Source of the DNA: Microbacterium sp. CGR2
GTDB lineage: Bacteria > Actinomycetota > Actinomycetes > Actinomycetales > Microbacteriaceae
Length of the DNA: 64,000 nt
NCBI RefSeq assembly: GCF_003626735.1
Contig: NZ_RBHX01000001.1
Span: forward strand, 3,038,001-3,102,000
Direction: 5' to 3'
The notes under the pieces are model-generated. The model did no database searches, was not told the DNA's origin, and saw only the letters and a list, made by a program, of their open reading frames with translations. Shown piece by piece: positions 24,515 through 32,609 of the stretch (positions within the stretch are counted from its first letter, which is position 1; every line of letters starts with the position of its first letter). A program made the translations under genes and the position numbers.

Positions 24515-25918
24515 ATGGCATCGCGATTGGTGGAACAGCTCGGCGCACAGAACGCCGCCGGCGCCACGGCCGCCGCGCTCGCAGGGCAGATCCGCGCGTT
24601 GATCCTCGACGGCCGACTCACCGTGGGTGAAAGGCTGCCCAGCGAACGCGCTCTCGCCCTGGAACTCCAGCGGTCACGCTCGACCATGACCCGCGTCTAC
24701 AGTCTGCTCGAACGCGACGGCTACGTCACGCGCCTGCACGGCGGGAGCACGCGGGTCACGCTTCCACACCGAGACGCGCTGACCTACGACACCGAGGTCG
24801 ACTCCGCCATCGATCTGTCGATCGCGGCCATGGACTCGACTCCCGGGCTGTACGACGCGACGGTGCGATCCCTCCCCCGACTCGCGGCCCTCCGCAACAC
24901 GAGCGGATACTCGCTCCGCGGACTCCCTGAGCTCCGCGAGGCGGTCGCGCAGCGCTTCATCCAACGCGGAGTTCCGACATCGGCGAACGACATCATCATC
25001 ACGTCCGGCGCCCTGAACGCCGTCAATCTGGTGCTGGCGACGATCGCCCGACGAGGAGAGCGGGCCCTCGTCGAACAGCCCACCTTCCCGCACGCTCTCG
25101 ATGCGCTGCGTCGCAACGGCTATCGACTCCTGCCGACCCCCGTCGGCGGTGACGGGTGGGATACCGGCCACCTCACTGACCTGCTGCTGCGCGCGAAGCC
25201 CCTGGTCGGCTATCTGATCCCCGATTTCCACAACCCGACCGGGGCGACGATGACGGATGCCGACCGCGAGCGGATCGCCGCAACCGCGCGCGCGTCGGGG
25301 ACGCGCCTGATCGTCGATGAGACCACCTCCGAACTCGACATCGATCGCGGATGGACGCCGCTCCCCCTCGCCGCCTTCAGTCCCGAGATCGTCACGGTCG
25401 GCTCGATGTCGAAGATCGCCTGGGGAGGTCTGCGGCTCGGGTGGATCCGCGCAGAACGATCCCTCATCGACCGCCTGCTTGCCGTTCGCCCCTCATTCGA
25501 GCTCGGCACCGCGCTGCTCGATCAGTGCATCGCCGTGGAGCTCCTCGATGAGATGCCGGCCCTCACCGAGCATGTTCGAACGCGGCTGCACGCCGGACGC
25601 GCGGCCGTCGCCGCCGGGCTCGCCGATATCGGCGACCTGCAGTTCCCGCGCACACCGGGCGGCCTGTCGTCCTGGATCGATCTCGGCGCACCGATCTCGA
25701 CGCGCCTCTCGCTTGCCGCACGCGATCGCCGCCTGATCGCTCCTCCCGGCCCGCGCTTCTCCACGGGCGGGGTTCTCGAGCGGTACCTGCGCATTCCCAT
25801 CACGCATCCGCCGGAGAGGACCACCGAGGCGATGGCGCGGTTGCAGCAGGCGTGGAACGACGTCAGAGAAGGCGCGTCCGCTCGCCCCGCCGAGGCGACG
25901 CACGCGCCCGTGATCTGA
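24515..25918 (+). CDS. MocR/GntR-type regulator with aminotransferase-like domain (YczR-like)
   Basis: 467 residues. Residues 10-85 are a GntR winged helix (IRALILDGRLTVGERLPSER, SRSTMTRVYSLLERDGYV). From about 100 onward is a fold-type I PLP domain: N240 in PDFHNPTGATM, D268 in LIVDETTSE and the Schiff-base lysine K300 in GSMSKIAWGGLR. MocR proteins use the PLP domain as a sensor rather than an enzyme. CATACT is 6 bases before the ATG, with no Shine-Dalgarno site. Divergence from a YczE family gene suggests a YczR-YczE pair. Confidence 0.92.
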   Translation: MASRLVEQLGAQNAAGATAAALAGQIRALILDGRLTVGERLPSERALALELQRSRSTMTRVYSLLERDGYVTRLHGGSTRVTLPHRDALTYDTEVDSAIDLSIAAMDSTPGLYDATVRSLPRLAALRNTSGYSLRGLPELREAVAQRFIQRGVPTSANDIIITSGALNAVNLVLATIARRGERALVEQPTFPHALDALRRNGYRLLPTPVGGDGWDTGHLTDLLLRAKPLVGYLIPDFHNPTGATMTDADRERIAATARASGTRLIVDETTSELDIDRGWTPLPLAAFSPEIVTVGSMSKIAWGGLRLGWIRAERSLIDRLLAVRPSFELGTALLDQCIAVELLDEMPALTEHVRTRLHAGRAAVAAGLADIGDLQFPRTPGGLSSWIDLGAPISTRLSLAARDRRLIAPPGPRFSTGGVLERYLRIPITHPPERTTEAMARLQQAWNDVREGASARPAEATHAPVI

Positions 25919-25965
25919 TCTGGTCGTTGCATCGGATCACGGAAGCCCGGCACCCCCTCTTCCGC

Positions 25966-26006
25966 GACGAGAAACCCCGCCTCCGAACAGAGACGGGGTT
26001 CTCGTC
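25966..26006. terminator. Bidirectional terminator after the MocR gene
   Basis: GACGAGAAACCCCG pairs with CGGGGTTCTCGTC around a 14-base loop, in the space between the convergent regulator and DUF3145 genes. Confidence 0.75.
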
Positions 26007-26093
26007 AGGTGGAGCGAGGATACGTTTCTCAGCGCCCGGGACGTGTCACCGGTGTCCGATACTCGGCCTCCGCGCTCCAGGTCTCCGGGGCGG

Positions 26094-26597
26094 TCAGCCG
26101 ACCTTGTGCAGCCAGACGACGCGTGCGTCGTCGCTGGCGTGGCGGAAGGACTCCAGCTCCTCGTCCCAGGCGGAGCCGAGGGCGATGTCCAGTTCGCGCT
26201 GCAACTCGACCGCACTCCCCGCGGCGATCTCCATCGCATAGCGGATGCGATCCTCGCCGATGACGATGTTGCCCGCAGCATCCGTCTGGGCATAGTGGAT
26301 GCCGAGGTCGGGCGTGTGCAGCCAACGGCCACCGTCGCTCCGGGGCGTCGGGTCTTCCGTGACTTCGAAACGCAGGTGCTCCCACCCGCGGATCGCGGTC
26401 GCCAGGGCGGCGCCCGTGCCGACGGGACCGTCCCAATAGAACTCGGCGCGACGAGAACCCTCGAGGACCGGTTGCTCGGTCCAGTCGAAGTTCACCGCTC
26501 GCCCGATAGCGCGACCTACCGCCCATTCCAGGTGCGGGCAGAGCGCGCGAGGCGCAGAGTGGATGAACACCACTCCGCGTGCGTAAGCCGTCGCCAT
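26094..26597 (-). CDS. DUF3145 domain protein
   Basis: 167-residue actinobacteria-specific protein of unknown function. The N-terminal GVVFIHSAPRALCPHLEWAVG and the GWEHLRFEVTEDP segment are the family signature. It appears soluble, without signal or membrane segments. The gene is commonly found near the fab operon in actinobacteria, as here about 2.4 kb downstream, which hints at a lipid-related role, but that is inference from context. GGAGAGATC precedes the ATG. Confidence 0.88.
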   Translation of the reverse strand: MATAYARGVVFIHSAPRALCPHLEWAVGRAIGRAVNFDWTEQPVLEGSRRAEFYWDGPVGTGAALATAIRGWEHLRFEVTEDPTPRSDGGRWLHTPDLGIHYAQTDAAGNIVIGEDRIRYAMEIAAGSAVELQRELDIALGSAWDEELESFRHASDDARVVWLHKVG

Positions 26598-26725
26598 GAT
26601 CTCTCCGTTTCATCAGGTGCGTCTTCCCCAACGACCTGAACCACGAGAGTGGCGTGAATATGCGGTTATGAGCCTATTCTCGCCCAGTTCCCGTGAAACC
26701 ACAACCATGTAGTTCGCGCGACGAA

Positions 26726-26750
26726 GGCCCCGGTCTGCGCGACCGGGGCC
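26726..26750 (-). terminator. Terminator downstream of the oxygenase-like gene
   Basis: Perfect 10-bp stem GGCCCCGGTC/GACCGGGGCC with a 5-base loop; the outer bases can extend the stem by a few pairs. It follows the minus-strand oxygenase gene. Confidence 0.75.
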
Positions 26751-26803
26751 CTCGGCTCTGCATGATGCTCGGCGACTCGGGAACCGAGTCGGCCGTGAGG
26801 GGC

Positions 26804-27577
26804 TTACGCCTCGCTCATCGCCTGCTTCACCTGCTGGCCCTTCGCGGCGTAGTACGCGGCACGAGCGGCATCCTTGCGAGCCTGCTCGGCGTAGCCGAAC
26901 TCGAGCGTCTCCTGATCGACCTCGTAGTTGGGCACGTCGTCGGTGCCGTGATACTTCTCGATGTAGGCATCGAGCTCCGGGCCGGAGGTCCACGAGGTGA
27001 TCAGGCAGTAGCGCGGCTCGTCGCCGTTGTGGGTGGCGGCGTGCCACAGACGCTGAGTGTCCACGATGAGCTGCGCGCCGGCCGGAAGCGCGATGCGGTA
27101 CTCGATGCTCGGGTCGGTGCGGTTCTCGCGGAGGACGAAGTAGCTGTCCTTGTCGTCGGTGAGGTTGAAGAACCCGCGGACGACCCACCCGGTGCCGTCC
27201 GGGTTCAGACGGTTGTTGTCGTCCTGGTGCAGGTTGTACAGGCACTCGCCGTACGGCGTGGGCTGCAGCTCGATGACCCGGCATCGGCCGACGTTGGCAC
27301 CCGGCTCCTGCGCGCGACGCGTCAGGTTCGGGGCCTTGGCCACCTGCGAGTCGATCCAGACGCCGTCCTTGTCGGTGCGCGGCGGCTTGTGATTCCAGAA
27401 GCCGTTGCACTCGATGTCACCGAAGGCACTGGCGAGCGGAGCGAACCGGGTGTCACCGGACGACTTCCAGTCGTTGTACTCGATGTCGAGCCACTCCTTG
27501 GGGTCGAGCTCCTGGTTGTAGCTGTCGAGGACGACGAATCCCTTTTCCTCGAGTGCAGCAGATTTGATGTATCCCAT
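26804..27577 (-). CDS. Putative Fe(II)/2-oxoglutarate-dependent oxygenase-like protein
   Basis: 257-residue cytoplasmic protein of no family I can name with certainty. The pattern is that of a double-stranded beta-helix oxygenase: an HxD pair H117/D119 in YNLHQDDNN, strands WVVRGFFNLTDD and SYFVLREN, a distal histidine at H179 or H183 (LWHAATHNG) and R189 near CLITSW as a possible 2-oxoglutarate ligand. A short Ala/Lys-rich helical tail follows. GAAAGGAT lies upstream of the ATG at 27577. The upstream region has a strong match to a DtxR/IdeR iron box, so expression may rise in iron limitation. Substrate unknown. Confidence 0.55.
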   Translation of the reverse strand: MGYIKSAALEEKGFVVLDSYNQELDPKEWLDIEYNDWKSSGDTRFAPLASAFGDIECNGFWNHKPPRTDKDGVWIDSQVAKAPNLTRRAQEPGANVGRCRVIELQPTPYGECLYNLHQDDNNRLNPDGTGWVVRGFFNLTDDKDSYFVLRENRTDPSIEYRIALPAGAQLIVDTQRLWHAATHNGDEPRYCLITSWTSGPELDAYIEKYHGTDDVPNYEVDQETLEFGYAEQARKDAARAAYYAAKGQQVKQAMSEA

Positions 27578-27629
27578 GATCTGAGTCAGATCCTTTCATC
27601 GGGGGCCAGCACGTTTTAACAGGCCCTGA

Positions 27630-27648
27630 TAAGGCAAGCCTAACAGCG
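27630..27648 (-). promoter_or_regulatory. Candidate DtxR/IdeR iron box
   Basis: TAAGGCAAGCCTAACAGCG matches 14 of 19 positions of the TWAGGTWAGSCTWACCTWA consensus, with the left half almost perfect. It sits 53-71 bases before the oxygenase-like start, over the expected -35 region, and in the promoter region shared with the DUF262 gene. Confidence 0.5.
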
Positions 27649-27753
27649 AGCACCGTCTGCCCTTCGGAGGTTGCGCGTGTATAAGCGAATAGACTGAATC
27701 GGGCGTCCGGCGGGTCCTCGGCGCCCGGCGCTACGGGAGGACGAGACACCAGC

Positions 27754-29757
27754 ATGAGCACCGCGACCAACGTCGAGGCGACAGCAGTCAACACGATCGA
27801 GTGGCTCGCGGGCGGAACCGGCACCATCGTGGTGCCGGTGTACCAGCGCCAGTACCGCTGGGACATCGGCGGGTGTGAGCGGCTGCTGTCCGATGTCCGG
27901 GCCGTCGCTGCACACGACGACGCCCACCGACACTTCATCGGATCGATCCTGTCCGCCGAGGACGGCGTCGAATCCGTCGGAGACCTGATCCTCATCGACG
28001 GGCAGCAGCGCATCACCACTCTGATGCTGCTCGTCGCGGCTCTCCACCACGCCGTCCGCGATACCGACCCCGCCACGGCAGCAGAACTCGAGCGCGTCCT
28101 CGTCCGCTCAGACGGCACGCGCCGCACGACACTGCGCCCCCACGACGCTTGGGCCGAGCTCTACGAGTCCGTGGTGCTGGACCGACGCGACGACACCGAC
28201 CGCGAGTCCCGGTTCGATGACAACTACGCCTTCTTCCGCAGTCAGATCCACGTCGACGAGGTCCCCACGATCTGGCGCGGGCTGCAGAAGCTCGAACACG
28301 TGTCGATCACACTCGGCGCCGAGGCGAACGCGCAGCAGATCTTCGAGAGCCTGAACTCCACCGGCGAACCGCTTCGGGATCACGAGCTCATCCACAACTA
28401 CATCCTGATGGGGCTCACCCACACGGAGCAGCTCGATGTCGAAGCCCGCTTCTGGGTGCCGATCGAACAGCACACGGGCCAGGCCATCGGCGCGTTCTGG
28501 CGGCACTATCTCGTACTCATGACAGGTCGCGAGGTCGCATCGAACGGCGAGCACGGTGTCTACAGCGCGTTCCGGCAGCAGTTCCCCCGCGTGGACGTCG
28601 CCCATCTGCAGGCCGACGCGGAGACGTGGCGCCACTACGCCGAGATCTACGGCATCCTGCTCGATCCCGCACGGGAAGCCGACCCCGAGATCTCCCGCCA
28701 GCTGCGTTATGTGAACACCTTCGGCAGGTCCTCCTACCCGCTGGTGATGAGCGCGTACAGCGACCACTCGCGCGGGATCATCGACCGGGCGGAACTGATC
28801 GAGACGCTGGAATGGCTCCAGGCGCTCTACCTTCGGCGCACCCTGGTCAACCTGCCTCCCGAACGCCTCATCGCCCGGCTGTGCCGTGCGCGCTCCGCCG
28901 GACATGACGCCCTGGCGCGCGCGTTCGCGCGGATCACACCGTCCGACGAGCGCGTGAGCGCGGTCCTGAAGTACAGTGAACTCCCCCACGCCGCCTACGT
29001 CCTCGGAAGGCTCGAAGGCGTCGATGACACCGATGCCTTCGACGTCGAGCACATCGTGCCGACAGTGCCCGGCGATGCCTGGTCAGGCGACGGCGTGCGC
29101 GCGTGGAACGAGTACACGGAAGACGAACAGAACAGTCACCGTGCGCTCGCACCCACGCTCGGCAACCTCACCCTCCTCGAGCAGCCGTTGACGGAGCGCG
29201 TCTTCGGAGCTTCCTACCCGGTCAAGCGAGTCGACGCCTATGCGCGCAGCTCCGTGCCCGCCACGCGGGCACTCGCCGAGACCGACAGCTGGGGCACCGC
29301 AGCGATCACGCAGCGCACCGTCGCCCTCACCGCCGACCTCGTGCGCATCTGGGCGCGGCCGGCCCTGCCGGAGATCGACGATGACGGGTTGACGCCGATC
29401 CTGGACGCCGTGCGCCGTCGAGGGTGGCCGGCCGGCTGGGAGCGGGAGTTCGACTATGTCGAGTACCGCGGGGAGCGTTGGGAGGTCTACGACGTCAAGC
29501 ACCTCTTCAATCGGGTGTTCCGCCGCGCCTGGACCGACACGAGAGATGCCGCCCTCACATACTGCGCAGAGCACGGAGGGCCGATCTATGACGCCAGGGC
29601 GTGGAAGGGGCAGTGGGACGAGCTCGACGAAAGCCACTTCCTCTACATGGGCTGGGACTCGAACTACATGATGTCTGCCGTGCAGGGCGTTCTGGAGGAA
29701 TCCGGCATCGCGGCGGAGGTCTTCGTGAAGTACTCCTACATAGGAAACGTGATGTGA
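27754..29757 (+). CDS. DUF262/DUF1524 protein, GmrSD-like single-chain nuclease
   Basis: 667 residues. The DUF262 (ParB/Srx-like) domain has VPVYQRQYRWD (28-38), DGQQRITTL (82-90) and FESLNSTGEPL (197-207), as in GmrS and related NTP-dependent restriction factors. A DUF1524 His-Me-type nuclease domain follows with DVEHIVP (430-436) and LGNLTLLEQPL (469-479); the asparagines usual just after this are not evident (LTERVFGAS). The last ~110 residues (from about 560) are a domain I do not recognise. Relatives cleave modified or foreign DNA. It is not in an obvious defence island. GGGAGG lies 13 bases before the ATG; its stop shares a base with the next start. Confidence 0.82.
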   Translation: MSTATNVEATAVNTIEWLAGGTGTIVVPVYQRQYRWDIGGCERLLSDVRAVAAHDDAHRHFIGSILSAEDGVESVGDLILIDGQQRITTLMLLVAALHHAVRDTDPATAAELERVLVRSDGTRRTTLRPHDAWAELYESVVLDRRDDTDRESRFDDNYAFFRSQIHVDEVPTIWRGLQKLEHVSITLGAEANAQQIFESLNSTGEPLRDHELIHNYILMGLTHTEQLDVEARFWVPIEQHTGQAIGAFWRHYLVLMTGREVASNGEHGVYSAFRQQFPRVDVAHLQADAETWRHYAEIYGILLDPAREADPEISRQLRYVNTFGRSSYPLVMSAYSDHSRGIIDRAELIETLEWLQALYLRRTLVNLPPERLIARLCRARSAGHDALARAFARITPSDERVSAVLKYSELPHAAYVLGRLEGVDDTDAFDVEHIVPTVPGDAWSGDGVRAWNEYTEDEQNSHRALAPTLGNLTLLEQPLTERVFGASYPVKRVDAYARSSVPATRALAETDSWGTAAITQRTVALTADLVRIWARPALPEIDDDGLTPILDAVRRRGWPAGWEREFDYVEYRGERWEVYDVKHLFNRVFRRAWTDTRDAALTYCAEHGGPIYDARAWKGQWDELDESHFLYMGWDSNYMMSAVQGVLEESGIAAEVFVKYSYIGNVM

Positions 29758-31007
29758 TGGCTCCGACCCGAACCCGCCGACTGCTGGACCTGACCGTCGA
29801 CGAGCACACGCTCACCGTTCCGCTCGTCTGGGACGACCCGGCCGACCCGCGTACGATCGACATCTTCTCGACGGTCGTCTCCCGCGAAGGCGGAGAGACG
29901 CTTCCGTTCCTCGTCTTCCTGCAGGGAGGTCCCGGCCACGAGGCACCGCGACCGTTCCATTCCTCGACGTCGCCGGCGTGGCTCGACGAAGCGCTCGCCC
30001 ACTACCGCGTGGTGCTGCTCGACCAGCGCGGCACCGGACGATCGACCCCGGTGGGCGACGAGGAGCTCGCCCGTGGCGCCTCCGCGGTCGCAGAACATCT
30101 CACGCACCTGCGCGCCGACGCGATCGTCGGAGACTGTGAGGCTCTGCGGGAGCACCTGGGCGCACCGACGTGGAGCGTCTTCGGTCAGTCGTTCGGAGGC
30201 TTCACCACTCTCGCGTACCTGTCGACCCACTCCGCCGCGCTGGACGATGTCTTCATCACCGGAGGCCTCAGCGCCGTCGGGCGGCATCCTGACGATGTCT
30301 ACGCGCTCTGCTACGACAAGATGCGCGCAGCATCCGAACGGTACTACCGACGTTTCCCCGAGCATCGTGACACGATGCGTCGGCTGGTCGACCTCGCTGA
30401 CGCGGGCGACATCGTGCTTCCCGACGGCGAGATCCTCTCACCGTCGCGCCTGCGCTCGGTAGGCTCTGCCCTCGGCACGAACGACGGATGGCAGACGGTG
30501 TGGTCCCTGTTGGAGAAGGACCCCCGCTCGAATGCGTTCCGCTACGACCTCATGCACGCGATGCCCTACAGCGGACGCAATCCCCTGTATTTCGCCTTCC
30601 ATGAGACGAGCTACGCGGACGGACACGCGACACGGTGGTCGGCTGAGCGCACGGAGCCCTCGGACTTCCGCGACGACCCCACCCTCTTCACGGGCGAGCA
30701 CATCCGTCGCGAGTGGACGGAGACCGTCCCGGCGTTCCGGCCGTGGCGCGATGTCGTGCTGGAGCTGGCGGACGTCGAGTGGCCGCGCCTCTACGACGCC
30801 GACACGATCGCCGCATCCGGAGCATCCGGCGCGGCAGCCGTCTACGTGAACGATGTGTATGTGCCGATGGAGTTCTCCCTCGAGACTGCCCGACTCCTGC
30901 CGAACGTGCACCTCTGGGTCACCAGCGAGCACGAGCACAACGGGGTTCGTTCGGGTCCGGTCTTGACGCATCTGATCGACCTCGCTCGCGATCGACGTAT
31001 CCGCTGA
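29757..31007 (+). CDS. Alpha/beta hydrolase, proline iminopeptidase-like (S33)
   Basis: 416-residue serine hydrolase of the prolyl aminopeptidase/tricorn-interacting type. QGGPGHEAPRP supplies the oxyanion region, LLDQRGTGRSTP follows, and the nucleophile elbow is FGQSFGGF near residue 145. The helical cap spans roughly 180-310. A C-terminal HEHNGVRSG likely carries the catalytic histidine. No signal peptide, so cytoplasmic. Its ATG overlaps the DUF262 stop (TGATG), so the two are almost certainly co-translated; whether they share a function is unknown. Probably releases N-terminal proline or similar residues from peptides. Confidence 0.88.
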   Translation: MAPTRTRRLLDLTVDEHTLTVPLVWDDPADPRTIDIFSTVVSREGGETLPFLVFLQGGPGHEAPRPFHSSTSPAWLDEALAHYRVVLLDQRGTGRSTPVGDEELARGASAVAEHLTHLRADAIVGDCEALREHLGAPTWSVFGQSFGGFTTLAYLSTHSAALDDVFITGGLSAVGRHPDDVYALCYDKMRAASERYYRRFPEHRDTMRRLVDLADAGDIVLPDGEILSPSRLRSVGSALGTNDGWQTVWSLLEKDPRSNAFRYDLMHAMPYSGRNPLYFAFHETSYADGHATRWSAERTEPSDFRDDPTLFTGEHIRREWTETVPAFRPWRDVVLELADVEWPRLYDADTIAASGASGAAAVYVNDVYVPMEFSLETARLLPNVHLWVTSEHEHNGVRSGPVLTHLIDLARDRRIR

Positions 31008-31060
31008 ACCGCACCGCGGCATCGGATGCCTGCGGCTTCAGACCTGCCTATCCTGGTGTC

Positions 31061-31345
31061 ATGAACGACGTGCTGGGCTGGACGACTCTCGCCATCGCGC
31101 TCGGCATGGGGCCCGTCCTGGTGGTCCTCGGCATGACCCGTACCTTCTCACGGAAGCCGATCGAGGAGAAGTACGAGAAGGTGTCGAACGGCGGGCTGGT
31201 CGGAGTCTTCGACAGCGTGTGGTCGCCGACGGCGCACGAGGCGAGTCAGGAACGCGATCGTCAGACCCAGCGGACTGCGCCGGCACCCGCCCCTCGCGAC
31301 CCGTCCCGCCGGATCGACGGTGGCCGCATCGTCATCGACCTCTGA
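31061..31345 (+). CDS. Small single-pass membrane protein
   Basis: 94 residues: an N-terminal membrane segment (about 3-27, GWTTLAIALGMGPVLVVLG) followed by a soluble region (KPIEEKYEKVSNGGLVGVFDSVWSP, shown in part) and a Pro/Ala-rich tail ending RRIDGGRIVIDL. No family recognised. TATCCT (31049-31054) is 6 bases before the ATG, the leaderless arrangement common here. A perfect bidirectional terminator follows at 31362. Confidence 0.7.
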   Translation: MNDVLGWTTLAIALGMGPVLVVLGMTRTFSRKPIEEKYEKVSNGGLVGVFDSVWSPTAHEASQERDRQTQRTAPAPAPRDPSRRIDGGRIVIDL

Positions 31346-31361
31346 GCGCCGCCGCGATACG

Positions 31362-31399
31362 ACGAAGGCCCCGTACTCCGAAGAGTACGGGGCCTTCGT
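31362..31399. terminator. Bidirectional terminator
   Basis: Perfect 17-bp stem (ACGAAGGCCCCGTACTC and its complement) with a CGAA loop, between the convergent small membrane-protein and rpmE2 genes. Confidence 0.9.
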
Positions 31400-31409
31400 G
31401 GCGGAAACC

Positions 31410-31664
31410 TTACTTGGAGCCGCCGAAGCCCTTGAAGCGCTGGTTGAACTTCTCGACGCGGCCGGCCGAGTCCATGATGCGCTGCTTGCCCGTGTAGAAC
31501 GGGTGCGAAGCCGAGGAGATCTCGACGTCGATGACGGGGTACTCCACGCCATCGAGTTCGATCTTCTTGTCGCTCGACACGGTCGAGCGGGTGAGGAACG
31601 TCTCGCCCGAGCCGAGGTCGCGGAACACGACGGCCTGGTAGTCGGGGTGAATGTCAGTCTTCAT
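31410..31664 (-). CDS. rpmE2: 50S ribosomal protein L31 type B
   Basis: 84 residues starting [16 protein letters not shown], with [13 protein letters not shown] and [10 protein letters not shown] near the end. It lacks the CxxC zinc ligands of L31 type A, so it is the zinc-independent form, often made when zinc is scarce. No zinc-regulator palindrome could be recognised upstream. A perfect terminator follows the stop. Confidence 0.97.
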   Translation of the reverse strand: MKTDIHPDYQAVVFRDLGSGETFLTRSTVSSDKKIELDGVEYPVIDVEISSASHPFYTGKQRIMDSAGRVEKFNQRFKGFGGSK

Positions 31665-31806
31665 AGCGGAATCCTTGGCTTGCGGGGGTGCGTACAGAGA
31701 AAGAAGTCAGAGGGTGCAGATGCACCAAGGGTCAAGTCTAGCAGTCCTCGGGCGGGCTCAGGAACCTTAAGGCCGGATGCTCCGGCGAACGGCCGCGGGC
31801 ATCACG

Positions 31807-32592
31807 TCAGAATGCCGCACGCGCGGCGTATCGACCGTCTTCGTTGCTGAGCGTGATCGGCATGCCGAACGCCTCGCCCAGGGCTTCGGCCGTGATATTC
31901 TCGGCGATCGGGCCCGCAGCGACGACCTGGCCGTCGCGAAGCAGCATCACGTGCGTGAAGCCCACCGGGATCTCCTCGACGTGGTGCGTCACCATGAGCA
32001 TCGCCGGCGTGGTCGGAGACGACGCGTAGCCGCTGAGCAGGGCGAGCAGCTCTTCACGCGAACCGAGGTCGAGTGAAGCGGTCGGCTCGTCGAGCAGAAG
32101 CAGCTCGGGGTCCGTCATGACGGCCCGGGCGATCTGCACGCGCTTCTGCTCACCGTCGCTCAGCGTGCCGAACGTGCGTTCTGCGAGGTGGGCGAGACGC
32201 CAGTTGTCGAGGACCCGCAGTGCCCGACGCTCGTCGATCTCCTCGTAGCTCTCATTCCAGCGGCCGAGGACGGAGTACGCGGCCGTCAGCACCGTGTTCA
32301 GCACCGTCTCGTCGCGAGGCACGCTCTTCGCCATGGCAGACGATGCGAACCCGATGCGGGGCCGCAGTTCGAACACGTCTGTCCGCCCCAGCGTCTCGCC
32401 CAGCACGGTCACCGTGCCGGACGTGGGGTGCATCAGTGTGTCCGCCAACTGGAGCAGCGTCGTCTTACCGGCGCCGTTCGGGCCGAGGATCACCCATCGC
32501 TGGTCGTCTTCGACCTTCCAACTCACGTGATCGATGATGTTGCGCCCTTCACGGCGCACGACGACGTCAGTGAATTCCAGGGCGCTCGACAT
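31807..32592 (-). CDS. ABC transporter ATP-binding protein
   Basis: 261-residue nucleotide-binding subunit. Walker A GPNGAGKTT (about 38-46), signature LSDGEQKRV, Walker B LLLLDEPT and the switch histidine in VTHHVEE are intact. No permease gene is adjacent, so partners are encoded elsewhere or it acts alone; the sequence type (YlmA/ModF-like) is often an orphan. TAGGCT lies 6 bases before the ATG, suggesting leaderless expression. It lies 17 bases after the glycogen synthase stop, on the same strand. Confidence 0.88.
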   Translation of the reverse strand: MSSALEFTDVVVRREGRNIIDHVSWKVEDDQRWVILGPNGAGKTTLLQLADTLMHPTSGTVTVLGETLGRTDVFELRPRIGFASSAMAKSVPRDETVLNTVLTAAYSVLGRWNESYEEIDERRALRVLDNWRLAHLAERTFGTLSDGEQKRVQIARAVMTDPELLLLDEPTASLDLGSREELLALLSGYASSPTTPAMLMVTHHVEEIPVGFTHVMLLRDGQVVAAGPIAENITAEALGEAFGMPITLSNEDGRYAARAAF

Positions 32593-32609
32593 GTCTCAAG
32601 CCTAACGGC

